DNA from: Augochlora pura
Taxonomy: Eukaryota > Arthropoda > Insecta > Hymenoptera > Halictidae
Direction: 5' to 3'
NCBI RefSeq assembly: GCF_028453695.1
Contig: NC_135774.1
Location: 5,952,001 to 6,016,000, forward strand
DNA: 64,000 bases
Within the stretch, counting starts at the first letter, position 1. Each line of letters starts with the position of its first letter. Both the position numbers and the translations under genes were made by a program. Under the pieces are notes generated by a model that did no database searches, was not told the origin of the DNA, and worked only from the letters and a program-made list of their open reading frames with translations. Shown in pieces: positions 12,500 through 24,699 of the stretch.

Positions 12500-12960
12500 T
12501 TGGTATTGGATAGATGATATTTAATAATTAGTAATGAATAATCGATATTGAATTGTCAGTATTTAATATTCAACATTGAATAGTCAATATTCACTATTCA
12601 ATATTCGATATGCAATACTTAATACTGAGTAATAATAATATCCAATATTTAATATTCAGTAGTCAATATGAAACATTTCATATTCAGTAGTCAATATTCA
12701 TTGAACATTAAATATTCAATACTCAATGCTCAATACTGAATATTGAATATTTACTACCTAATACTCCACAATAATAATATTCAATATTCCGTAGTCAATA
12801 TTAAATATTTAATATACAACATTAAATATTTAAGATTCAACACTTCATACTCAATATTAATATTTAGTAATCAGTAGTAAGTATTCAATATTCAATCTTC
12901 AATATTCAATTCTCAGTATTCAATACTTAATATTAAATATTTAATATCTAATGTATAGTA
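12500..12960 (-). repeat. Heptamer satellite, minus orientation
   Basis: AATATTC, AGTAGTC and AATACTT heptamers, largely in 7-bp register. Followed to 13460 by AT-rich DNA with no gene. Confidence 0.75.
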
Positions 12961-13463
12961 AAATATATTATGATATAATGCAATTTAATATTACATATTT
13001 ATAGCAAGAAGGTTGGCAATGGGGGTTGTTAGCATTTGGATTACGTATATAAATATAAATTGACATAATCTTGTTTATTATATTATATAATCATAATAAT
13101 TAAATACTACATAAATAAATATTATACAATATAATATATTATAGTGTAATTGATCACATCACCTTCACAGAATGCACATTTATAGCTGTTCTATGATTCA
13201 TTGTATTATACAATAGTCATATATTATATAATATATTACGATATAACATAACCCAATATTATATATTTATATAATTAAATATTACATAATTACAACGACA
13301 TGGACAACAAGGTTTCTTAGCACAAGTCTTACATTATATAAAAATACAAGTAACAACCTCGTCCACAAAATGAACCTTTACACCAAATAATTCTATGCCA
13401 CATAAGACATAAAATAATATAATATAATATATGTATCATAACACAATAAACTCTGTCCCGCAG

Positions 13464-16400
13464 ATCCTTCTATGGCTAGTACCCCTAGCCTTGACAACAG
13501 CCGCCGAAGAGAAACCGACGAACACAGTCTCGGTGTCCCCAGGCTCACCTATGATCCAGAGCAACACGATACAGAAGCTGATCAAGATCCTCGAGAAGTA
13601 CGGGCTGGAGGAGCAGCGGGGCCTGAAAAGAGTCTACCTGAGCAACAGGTCGATCACTTGCAACGACGGCTCTCAGGCGGGGTTCTACCTGCGGAAGTCG
13701 CACGGCTCGAAGCGGTGGGTGATCTTCTTGGAAGGCGGCTGGTACTGCTACGATCACAAGAGCTGCAGGAACAGGTGGCTAAGGCTGCGGCATCTGATGA
13801 CATCGACGCAGTGGCCCGAGACACGCGACGGTCAGCACCGCATCCATTTTTTTTATCGCGGACCGTTTTAGACGACACTTTCTAACGTTTCCATGGAACA
13901 CACTGTTCCGCAATCCTTTCCTCGGATAATTACGGTGTGCGGCGTTCTTTCTCTTGGTTCGGAGAAAGGGTACTGTACAGTACTGTAATAAATTTTTATG
14001 AGGGTGTGGGAGAGGGTGGTTGTTTGAGGAGATTGATGTTGGGGTCGAAAAGGAACAGTTGGTTCAGTACGCAAAATATATGTAATAATATTATATAGTT
14101 ACTATTATATATTATACTATTATAACGCAATCAACCAACTTTTCAGAAGTTAAACATACAAAATTGTTCATGGATGCAAAATATTAAAAAACACGTATCC
14201 ATGTCATTATTGTTTGTTGCTGTTGATATTTTCCAAAAAATTTAATTAATCATTGAAATTTACTTGTTTTTTTACAGTCGGTGGCTTGCTTTCTGCAAAT
14301 CCGGAAGAGAATCCATTTTGGTGGAATGCGAATCACGTGTAGGTATTGTCCATCTTGGCAAGAGTGAATAATTATTATTGCAAAATGCAACATTTATAAC
14401 GTCTAGCGTTATCCATTATTATTTTCATTATTATTATTATCTATTATTATTCAGAATAGCACTGACGTTACTTTTCAAGTAGTATCAAATGCAACATTTT
14501 ATCGAAAATCTATTTTTTAAATTTATTTCTTTTTCTATTAAAAAATACTTGTACGTGATTATTCAATGATAGCTATGTACTGTGAGGGACAAATAAACTC
14601 GTCCACTTTTAAAATGCAATAACTTTTCTAAGATTAGACTAGATTGCTTTAATTTTTTTGTGATTATTGCGAATTTTGACAATATTGAGCACATTGAATA
14701 TCGAATATTAAGAATACTGAGAATATTGAATATGGAATATTGAATATGAAATATAGAATATCGAGTACTGAGAATATTAATAATATTGAGAATATTGAGA
14801 GTATTTAGAATATTGAATATTCAGAGTACTGTATATTTAGAACATTAAGAATACTACGAATATTGAGAATATATAGTATATGTATTATACTTTATTATAC
14901 TGTAATACCGTAATATTGAATATTGTCCATTACCATAAATACAAAATACTTTTAGCCCACCAGTAACAAAATGAAGGAATGATAAAGCATTCGTGACAAT
15001 ATTAACCCCTTGCACTACGTGTCTTTTCACGCTGCGTTGATCAGCACTTATTTATCCTTAATATTTTTAATAAAAGAACCAGACAATTTTTGTTCCGTTT
15101 ATTGTCTTTATGTACTTTTGTTTCTAAGCTTTGATAACAGAAGAATTTATTTTTATTTCGATGTAGAAGAAATTAATATTATTCATATTTAGTAGATCTT
15201 GAATAGAATATTGATTATTGACCATAGAATATTGAATATTCAAAATTAAAGATTGGAGGTTGAGGATTTAATATTGAATATTGAATATTAAATATTAAAT
15301 ATCGAATATTGAATATATAATATTGAATGCTCTTGTCCGATGCAATACATCGCGCATCGATATAAATATATGCTCATTCCTCTGCTATCCCCCTATTAAC
15401 CGTGTATCAACGATCTCAACATTAACGCATCGAAGGAATCATATCTTTAGACCATATAACTACTTCTAGTCTACCATAACAAAACGAAGGAATGATAACC
15501 CATTCGTTACGAGGCCCGTTTTTTCTTCTCTTTTCCTCAGATTCGTTCCCTATTGTACGAGCGACAGTTGGAGCGGCACCAGGGCCTCGCCGAACGACAT
15601 GTTTTCGTTTATGGGGGCCGAGATCGTATTGCAGGTGGTGCGGGACCTTATTCCACTCGGTCTTGAAAACGCCAGCTCCCTTCTTTTGGCGGGCAGCAGC
15701 GCGGGTGGAACCGGTGTCATGTTGAATCTGGATCACGTGCACTATTTGGTCCGCCATGAATTAGGTGAGACAGGTTGCCCCTTTGATCGCCCAACGACCC
15801 ATAAACTCATTCATCATTTAACCCTCTTACCACCGAACAACGATATGTCGTTGTTGTTGGCTGCTCTTCCAAAAATATTCTTCTCTTAATATTTAATGAC
15901 TTTGACATAATAATTTCAATTCTTATTGAATCCTACCTTTTTGACATTTGGTAATTATCAGTAATAATATAATTATATTCGTCGAACAACATCTTCGTAC
16001 ATCTCGATCAGGTCCAAAATCTTTATTCACAAAACAAACAGTCGTAACATTATTGCTGGAATATTATTACCCTTCTTTTTTTATTTATTTATCCTACCAC
16101 GGTTGACAAAACGCGCATAACTATTGCACAGCGGCAAAATGCCATTTTGGGAATATTAGGATTATGTGATAGAATAAATAATAATAAATAATATTGTTTG
16201 TTATTTGTTTTTATATAATTATGTAATTAATAATATTGTAATTAATGTGGTTTCCATTCGGAAGTGATGATGATGATGATGTTATGTATATTGTAATTTT
16301 TTCTATGTAAGGTTATAATATATGTTAAATATAATATTGTTGTTATTTCATAAGGATTATATGCGATACATTTTATAAGATAAATAATGATGGAAATGTT

Positions 16401-19400
16401 GTTAATTCCATTTTTGGAAATGATGTTAAGATTATTAATGTCAAGATTATAATATTAATATTCTTGCAATAATATTACATATTATACATTTTATGCAGTA
16501 AATAATTCGATATATAATGTAATTTCCGTTTTGAAATGATATTAATATATTATAGTATATTATGTATTTTGTCTGCTAAATGATAATATAAATATTACTA
16601 TAACATATTTTATCTACTGAATACTGATATAACTAATGCAATTTAAACAATACAAACAATATAATTTCCACTAGTAATACTACTGTGTATAATACTAATC
16701 ACGATCACAGTCATATGAAAAACATTAATAATCGTACGTTTCCCTAAATTTTATCTTAAACTATCAGTAAACATACTAATTGTTTAAATCCCCTTTTCGT
16801 CTCGACCACCGCAATCACGTGCCAAATACACGGACATCCCTTGTGACAGACTCTAAGCGAGGACCCTTCATGAATAAATCAAGACATCGTGAACGCGAGA
16901 GACAATAAGACACCGCTTCCCCTCGACAGTTTCCAAATCCAGCGAGTGAAACGATTCCTGGGCACAGCTACAAATCAATTAGAACATTTGACAACTGCTA
17001 CACAACTTTATACATAATTAATCGATCATGGTTGCAGCGAACTGAGGGCGGATATATGCGATATATGTATAAATACATATATTGGAAATGATGAGAAAAG
17101 GTCGACCATAACCTATTAAATGAATTCGATAATTTAAAACGAGATAAATAAATGAAAAGACCCAGAATATATTTAGAACATATTCATTTATTTATAATTA
17201 CATTTGTGTTGTGTTTATGTTGCATATGTTTATTTATGCTGTATTTATATTATGTATCTGAATTTATGTCTATATCATATTTATATTTATATTAAATTTA
17301 TAAAACTGAATATGAAAATATTTAAATATAAATATATGAATATGTATATATTAAATAAAAATAATACAAAATATAATAAGTATAAATAACAAATATGATA
17401 TTGAACATATAGAAATATATATATAAACAAAATAATAATAATAATAATATCGTAACTCCAATGTTTAACTAGAGATAGATAGAATACTATAATGAATTCG
17501 TGTCAGGTGAGGAGTCGCTAATGTTATTTCTCGGTTCTACAGGGCTGAAGCATATTGCGATAAGAGGTGTGTCGGATTCAGGGTGGTTCTTGGATAGAGC
17601 ACCCTATTCGCAGAATGGTTTGTCGCCCGTCGACGCGGTTCATAAGGGGATGGAACTGTGGCAAGCACGAATGCCTCACAACTGCGTCGCGGAACACCAG
17701 AATGAGCCTTGGAGGTGTTACTTTGGATACAGATTATACCCGACTCTTACTGGTAAAGCAATTTTTAACTTCTTTCTCTCTCTCTCTCTCTGTCTCTCTC
17801 TCTCTCTCCCTCTCTCTCTCTTAACAGTTTTATTTTGTACAATTGTTTTCTGATCTTGCAGGCAAACAGTATTTTTATGTCGGAATGTATTGTTATACAT
17901 AAAACATGTATTCGGTATATTGAATATTGAATATTAAATATAGAATACTTATCAGACATAAGATATAAAAAATAGAATATAGTACCCAATATTCAACATT
18001 CAATAGACAATAGGTAATATTCAACCTTGAACAGTTAATATTCAATACCCCATATTAAATATTGTATGCTGCATATTCTATATCCCATATTAAATATTGG
18101 CTATTGAATATTCAATACCCCATTTTAAATATTGACTATTGAATATTCAATACTCCATTTTAAATATTGTCTATTGGATATTCAATACTCCATATCGCAT
18201 TCAATACTGAATATTGAGTATTGACTATCAAATATTCCAGATTCATTCATTTCTACAAATCTGAAATCCTTAGACCCTGACTTTTACTAATTGAGTATTG
18301 AGTATTCAGTATTGAAGATTGAATATTAAATAATGTATATTGAAAATTGCAGATTGAATATTTAATACTGAAGATTAAGTATTGAGTATTGAATATTGAA
18401 GACAGAATTAGGGAGGCTTAAGGTTAAATATTGATTATTGTAGATTGAATACTGAATATTGAATATCGAATATCAAATATGGCATGTTGAATATTGAATA
18501 TGGAATATTCAATATTGAATATGGAATACTGAATGTTGAATATTGAATATGGAGTACTGAATGTTGAATATTGGATACTAAATATTGAACATCGCATATC
18601 GAATATGAAATGTTGAACATAAACATAAAACACTTTATATTGAACAATAAACATTCAATATACGCTACTGAATATACTAAGAAGCTAACTTCCTCGTCAA
18701 ACTTTCCTGAATTCTTGAAACCGAGCTGCTCTGCATGCAGAATCAGTTATTCGAATTTTCCCGACACCAGATTCTCACGTTCGTGGCACTTCTCTAACAG
18801 CAACATTTGCTTCCCGGAAAATCATAGCGCCCCTGTTCGTTTTTCAATGGCTGTTCGACGAGGCGCAGATGTCGGCCGACAACGTGGGTGCCCCGGTGAC
18901 GAAGCAGCAATGGGATTACATACATAAGATGGGTGACAGCTTGCGGCAGACCTTCGAAAACGTTACCGCGGTCTTTGCCCCGAGCTGCATTAGTCACAGC
19001 GTCCTGACGAAGAGGGATTGGCAGTTGGTTAAAATAGACGAAGTTTCCTTGGCACAGGCGTTGCATTGTTGGGAACAAATGCCGATCGGGAATCACCGTA
19101 ACGAGTGAGTACTAATAGCAGACACTGTGAAAGAGATCCCTTTGTCGTAGAAACTCTCCTGTCCTGGTCGATCTTCTCTGACAAACAGCTGACCTTTGCG
19201 ACCCTTCCCTACTACATACCACGTAAGAAGTCTAGATTTACATTCTCCTCCCCCGTCCCTACTAAACTAAAAAAATGTGACATGATATAATATAGTACAA
19301 TACAATATAATGATATAGTATAATACAAATGTTAATATAATACAATATAATGTTATATAATGTAGTATTATATATTGGGTTGGCAACTAAGTAATTATGG

Positions 19401-21687
19401 ATTTGAAATAAGGGGGTGAAATGAATTCTTTTGCTTAAAAATATAAGTTTATTCAATTGGACAAAACAATTTTAACACTGCCTTTCTTTCAAGGCTTCAT
19501 TTTAATATACTGTATATAACATAAAAATCGTGCTTGCGATGCTTGCTTTTTTGGAAATAATGTAATAAAATATGTCTGAAACGCGCGCCTTGCCCTTCCA
19601 TCTTCAAACTCTAATGAAAACAAAAGTAAATAATGAATCGGTGCAATTTTCTTACTAAATTAAAGGTGAAAGTCCAAACAGCAAGAAAACAATATAGATT
19701 AGGTGTTTTAATCCTGCCTTTTTGGAAATAACACAATAAAATACGTCTAAAATGAGCTTCTAGTCCTTCAATCTTCAAATAATGACAAAAACGAAACTAA
19801 ATAACTCATCGATACAATATAACTAAATTACTTTGAACACGTTGATAAAACAAACAAATGTGCTAAGACCATCTATTAACAAAATCTGCAATCACTTAAT
19901 TGCCAACTCAATATAATAATATAATCAATATAATCAATATTTTCATTACTATCATAACAGCACAACTGAGTGTTTATTGAATATTCAATATCCCATTTTA
20001 AATATTGACTATTGAACAATCAATACTTCATATTGACTATTAAATATTGAATATCCAATTATGAATATTGAATACTGAATATTGGGTACAGAGTATTGAA
20101 TATTGAATATTGGCCATTGATTACTGAATATTAAACGTTGATTATTTATACACTGTGTGGTTACGTTTCTTTAAATATATATATATATATATTAATATAT
20201 TGAATATTTGTACACTGTGTGCCTACTTTTCCTTAAATATTTATATTCAATATGGAGTATTAAATACTGAATACTCATATATCTAATATTAAATAGTATT
20301 GATATATCGAATATTGAATAATATTGACATATCGAACTTTGACTATTGATTCACATTTCTCACTCCCTTTCGCACACCACAAATAAAAACAAAAACGTCA
20401 AGTATGTCATGTCCACGTCCGGCCAAATTCCAGCACTAATTCGCCGATCGAGACGAATCAGCCATGCGCGAAGTCGCTGCGGAAACTGTTGCGTTCCGGG
20501 CTGACCAAAGGAAACGGAACTTCGACGGAGCCGGGAAGGGCCGGTAAAACCGAATCGGCGTTGGAGTTGCAGAAATCCACGTCCGCGGTCATTAGGAAGC
20601 CGAACGAGGGGAGATCGCCGATGCAGGAGCGGGATAACAAAAAGAGGAAGAGGCGGAAGCACAAAGGCAGACGGAGAGAGAGGAACAAGGAGACGAGGAC
20701 GAAGAAGGAGAGACACGAGCGGAAGAAGGCCGCAGGTACGGAGCCGAGTGAGTAATTGAATATTTATCAATATTGGATATTATCGACATTAGATTTCTTA
20801 ATATTCGAATGGTCAGTACTTCAGTTATTCATATTCGTTTTATTGATATTTAATTTGTTTATATTCGATTTATTAATATTTAATTTTTCAATATTAAATT
20901 TATCAATTATGGAATTATCAATGTATATAAAAATCAATTTTCGATTTATTAATATTTAATTTGTCAATATTCAATTTTTGAATTATGTATAAATATAAAA
21001 TTTATCAACATTCGATTAATCGGGAAATATTCGATTTATTCATATAAATCATTGAATTCATATCAGAATTCAATTTATTAATATCCTATTTATCAGTATT
21101 CAATATTCACTTTATCGATATTAAATTTATTATTATCCTATATTGAATTTGTCATTATTCAATATTGAATTTATAAATATTCAGTTTATCAGGATTAAAT
21201 ATTGAATTTATCAATAATCAGTACTGAATTTATCAGTATTCAGTATTGAATTTATCAATATTGATATCATCGATATTGAATATTGAACTTGAAATCGGTG
21301 ACAGAGACAATAGTTTTACCGCCAGATACGTCTCTGAACCGCGCAGGTCGCCGGAAGGCCAACAAGCAGAGCAACGAGAACGCGAACCACAGGGCAATGT
21401 TCAACGGTACCAGGCCACAGCGGTCCGTGGTACCATCCGGCAAACGGAAGTGCGTCCAGGGTTGCCACTTCCGGCTGATCGAGCGTTGCACTTGGCCGCA
21501 GTGCAATCACAGCTGCCCGAAGCTCCACAACCCGTTCACCGGCGAGGAGATGGACTTTATCGAGCTGCTGAAGAGCTTCGGTCTCGACATGAAGAGTGTG
21601 GCGAACGCCCTCGGCATCGACATACAGACGCTGAACACCATGGACCACGACGAGCTGCTGAACCTGCTCACGCAGCGCGCGAATTAA
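13464..21687 (+). CDS. Notum: Notum, palmitoleoyl-protein carboxylesterase (5' exon missing)
   Basis: Notum is a secreted alpha/beta-hydrolase that removes the palmitoleate from Wnt proteins and so blocks Wnt signalling outside the cell. Coding exons: 13464-13830, 14278-14338, 15541-15764, 17543-17752, 18828-19104, 20434-20747, 21326-21687; together 605 codons with the stop. All phases fit. Family-typical stretches are FLEGGWYCYDHKSCR, the nucleophile elbow GSSAGGTG (Ser about residue 196 of the visible part), GVSDSGWFLD (Asp about 229) and ACISH-like CISH (His about 344), matching the Ser-Asp-His triad of characterised Notum. The Cys-rich C-terminus has CTWPQCNHSCP. The first exon begins after a CAG acceptor inside a hydrophobic signal-peptide-like run (ILLWLVPLAL), so the start codon lies in an upstream exon that I could not identify. 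Exon 6 encodes a Lys/Arg-rich insert of about 105 residues. The exon 6 acceptor (CCAG at 20433) has a weak pyrimidine tract and was chosen for phase. Confidence 0.95.
14690..14890 (+). repeat. Heptamer satellite in Notum intron
   Basis: Units ATTGAAT, ATTGAGA and ATATAGAAT in plus orientation, in the intron between the second and third visible Notum exons. Confidence 0.7.
15006..15203 (+). mobile_element. TTAA-flanked MITE, family A (CCCCTTGCACTA), right end lost
   Basis: Starts directly after TTAA with CCCCTTGCACTACG and matches the two complete copies at 62580-62819 and 48270-48512 over about 195 bp (shared internal words TTGATAACAGAAGAATT and TTTATTTCGATGTAGAAG). The match ends at TAGTAGATCTTG, where heptamer satellite replaces the right terminus. 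TTAA target plus CCC-starting ends suggests piggyBac mobilisation. The plus ORF at 15010-15192 is inside it. Confidence 0.8.
15203..15340 (+). repeat. Heptamer satellite in Notum intron
   Basis: ATTGAAT / ATTAAAT units directly abutting the truncated MITE. Confidence 0.7.
15765..17542. other. Notum intron, AT-rich, no other gene seen
   Basis: A 1.8 kb intron, largely AT-rich without a clear tandem unit. A more balanced stretch at 16790-17040 shows no coding signal. Confidence 0.6.
17768..17822. repeat. (CT)n microsatellite
   Basis: CTCTCT run directly after the 17752 donor in the Notum intron; it produces short spurious ORFs on both strands. Confidence 0.85.
17910..18660 (+). repeat. Heptamer satellite in Notum intron, in-register block
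   Basis: From 18430 to about 18640, nearly thirty consecutive 7-bp units (ATTGATT, ATTGTAG, ATTGAAT, ACTGAAT, ATCGAAT, ATGGAAT, GTTGAAT and so on) can be read without a single indel although most units differ by substitutions. Positions 17910-18300 hold mixed-orientation units. Minus-strand ORFs 18424-18654 and 18435-18647 are artefacts (NIQYSIF repeats). Confidence 0.85.
19375..19911 (+). mobile_element. Mariner-derived MITE in Notum intron
   Basis: The left end TTGGGTTGGCAACTAAGTAA and the inverted right end (reverse complement TTGAGTTGGCAATTAAGTGA) form imperfect terminal inverted repeats of about 30 bp, flanked by TA on both sides. The ends match those of mellifera-type mariners as I remember them. 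The 537-bp interior has no transposase. It contains two roughly 100-bp direct copies (near 19547 and 19718), each starting TTTTTGGAAATAA and including AATAAAATAYGTCT. Confidence 0.85.
19970..20345 (+). repeat. Heptamer satellite in Notum intron
   Basis: ATTGAAT and ATATTCA units of mixed orientation, with a short (TA)n at about 20177-20195. Confidence 0.7.
20756..21290 (-). repeat. Heptamer/low-complexity AT satellite in last Notum intron
   Basis: Repeated TTTATCAATATTCAATT and TTATTAATATT words fill the 578-bp last intron of Notum. The unit is closer to 14-21 bp with a TTTAT insertion than to pure heptamer. Confidence 0.65.
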
Positions 21688-22070
21688 GCCGGACGATTGG
21701 GCGAGTCCGTCGAACGAACAGAACGCGAACCAAGATCGAGATGAACGGCTCGGCGAACCGGGCCGAAGCGGTCGGTGTTTTCGACCTTTTGGGAGAGAGA
21801 TCTACCAAATCGAGTGTACATAATTTATTATAGAGTTAGTATCGTGGTAGGGTGGTTTCATATGTATATATATAAAGTCGAAAGATCAAGCATTGTTTGG
21901 TTTGTTTATTTTTGCGCGAGCCAAGTTAAGGCGTACCTGCAAATGATCGTAACACGTTTGAAAATCACTTTTATCGTCTTCACTTATTATTTAGCAAATT
22001 GTTAAGAGATGTTGAGTGACGCACGAGTCACAAGGTTCAATTAGACACTTTGTGTAAAAAATGCTGTAAA
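21688..22070 (+). other. Probable Notum 3' UTR
   Basis: Unique sequence after the Notum stop codon. No AATAAA is seen before the MITE at 22322; the first is at about 22441, inside that element. The 3' end is therefore undetermined. Confidence 0.4.
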
Positions 22071-22321
22071 AAATTAAGATTCAATATTGAATTTATAAGT
22101 ATTCAATAGTAAACTATCAAAATTTAATTTATCAATATTCAGTATTGGATTTATGTATTGAATTAAAAATGGCTCTGCCTGTAAAAGGTTAAGATTCGTT
22201 TTGCACGTGAGCGAATGTAATAATAGTTTAGTTGAGATGCATATGTTAATTTATTTAGGTATAGTAAGCGCTTGTGTGTTCGTGCGTGCGTGTGTGTTGT
22301 TACCGTGAAGGCATGGGTTAA

Positions 22322-22850
22322 CCTTTTGCGGTTTGTAGGATGGACGATTTTAGCCATCGAAACTGTTTATTAATTCTTTTTTATGTTTATATAAAATTGA
22401 AAGATATTCCTTTATTAGGTACAACTGAATTTTCGAAAAGAATAAATAAATATTGTTTGTTATTATTTTTATATTATATTAATAATTATTATTAATTATT
22501 ATTAATATTGTGTGGATATTATTATTAATATATTAATATGTATTCAATTATTTACATATGCGATGTTAAGCATATATATTGCACATTATACATGTATATA
22601 CAATTATTATTATAATATGCGATATTAAGAATACATATTGCATATTATAGAAGAATATATATTATATATGTATATGTATTAATACATATTAAATTATTAA
22701 TATAATACGCAATATTAAGAATATACATTGCAAATTATATATGTATATACACACACAAAATCTGTAAGAAAAAAACACAGAAATATATTGCATCTTATTA
22801 ATTCCGACATGCACGACGCTTGTGTGAACTAAAACTATGACCGCAAAGGG
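22322..22850. mobile_element. TTAA-flanked MITE, family B (CCCTTTGCGGTC)
   Basis: Left end TTAA-CCTTTTGCGGTTTG and right end GACCGCAAAGGG-TTAA are inverted repeats with the TTAA target duplicated. The interior is 529 bp, AT-rich and non-coding (ATATTAAGAATATA words). Shares termini with 51675-51883. Confidence 0.8.
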
Positions 22851-22854
22851 TTAA

Positions 22855-24000
22855 ATTCCGTGTTTAATGCGCGTTCGACGTCGATCGATCGACGATGTTG
22901 ATTTCCGTATTGTACCAAATGCGTTTTCTTTTTAGCGTTGTACCTGGTGAAATCGAGCGTGTTTAACTATGTTTAAGTATCTTTATATTTTAACAGTTCG
23001 AAGAAGTGTTTGTTTTCTTTTTATTTTGGTTTCAAGTGCCGTATGCGCTCACACAAATTGCGCCGTTAGGAGAATTTGGAGGTGTTTGACGAAAGAGACA
23101 GATTTTGCAAGATGATAGTCGATTCGTATTCGGATTTCTATTGATTTTTATTCAATATTCAGTATTCAGTATTTAATATTTAATATTAAACATTCAGTAC
23201 TCAGTGTTCAGTGTTCAACATTCAGTATTTAATTATTTATTATTCATTACACATTCTTTCTTCATTGTTCATTATTCTTGATTCTTTATTCAATACTCAG
23301 TATACAGTACTCAATATTCAATATCCAGTATTTAATATTTTGAATACATCACACTATTCAATATTTTATTTTATGTCGAAAATACCAATAAAAATTTATT
23401 ACAATTTATTCAACAGATGCAAAATATAATTAATCATCACTAACCAAAAATAACTATTTTTCAACTATTTTCATTAAACACTTTTATTGCAATATCTGAA
23501 ATGGTTTGAAAAATGTGTGAATGGTTTGAGTTTTTTACCAAATTCTCCTAACCGCACTGTAATCCGCGATTTTTCCAAATTTACTTTAATCTCTTATTAA
23601 GGAAGACGCACACAATTATCCTAGAGGTGTCGCGGCTTAAATTAAATGATATCGAACTATTAACTCAAATATTTTATCGAACTATATGAATCGACTGCTA
23701 AAGTGCTTCACGTTTCGATCGATAACGTATCTACGCGCGATACTTGAGCGGCCTTGACTTTAAACGTTCAGTATTAACACAGCCGCGGCTGTCGAACTAC
23801 TCTCTAACTGTCCGCGGGCCAGAACGGGACGAAATCGAGTGAAAACGTTCAAGCCTGATTCAATAGAACGCCGTAACGGAGGTTTGCGAATTGATGCCGT
23901 TAACAAGCAAACCGACCGACAAAGCAGCTTCATAGACTGATTAAATTATCTACCTCAACGAATCAAATCGTATTAACGTCCTTCTGTGTACTATAAACGT
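22855..24000. other. Intergenic, no gene seen; short heptamer block
   Basis: Positions 23150-23360 hold minus-orientation heptamers (TATTCAGTATTCAG). Positions 23560-23940 are unique and GC-richer. No protein family recognised. Confidence 0.5.
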
Positions 24001-24005
24001 TGAAT

Positions 24006-24006
<1 letters not shown>

Positions 24007-24050
<44 letters not shown>

Positions 24051-24690
24051 TGGAAAAGGGTGAGAAAGAAAGAGAGTGAAAAATAGAGAGAGGGATAGAT
24101 GAGAGAAAGAGAGAGAGAGTGAGAGAGAGAGAGAGAGAGTGAGAGAGAGAGAGAGAGAAAGTAAAGACAGAAGTAGAAAGGAAAAAAGGAGAAAAGAGAG
24201 AGAAAGAAAAATGAAAACAGAAATAGGGAAAATAAAAGTAGAAAAAGACACAAGGAGAGAAAGCATATAGATAGAGATTGTAAGAGTGAAAGAGAGAGAG
24301 CGAGAAAAGGATGGATGTAAGAGAGAGAGAAGGATGGATTGAAGATAGAGAGGAGAGAGAGAGAGATGAAGACAGAGACAGAGGGGTAAAGGAGAAAAAG
24401 AAAGAGAGAGATTCACAAGGAGAATGAGATAGAAATATTGAGAGAGAGCGAGAGATAGGTTTAAATGGAGTGAAAGAGAGAGAGAGAATTTGAATAACGA
24501 GATTGAAATATATATTAAAAGAGAGAGTGAGAAATATGGTGTGAGAGAAAAAAATGAAGACAGAAATAGAAGAAAGAAGGCAGAAAAAGAAATGGAGAGG
24601 GAGAAAAAACCGAGGGTAGGAGAGAGAGGGAGAGAAAGAGACAAAAACAGAGATAAAATGAAAAGAGAGAGAATGAGAAACGCGGCAACA
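24007..24690 (+). repeat. Polypurine (GA-rich) tract of about 0.7 kb
   Basis: Nearly uninterrupted A/G on the plus strand, beginning with a pure (AG)n run at 24009-24046 and continuing as GAGAGAAAGAG words. The long Ser/Leu/Phe-rich ORFs on the minus strand (to 24743) come from this composition. Confidence 0.9.
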
Positions 24691-24699
24691 GTAATTAAC

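Noticed and set aside
13431..13463. In-frame ATG at 13431 as Notum start
   Set aside because: The preceding AT-rich sequence and the good acceptor (CCCGCAG) at 13463 fit an intron; the signal-peptide core starts right after it. Possible but less likely.
13868..14074. Minus-strand ORF after the first visible Notum exon
   Set aside because: Lies in an intron, antisense, with no recognisable motif.
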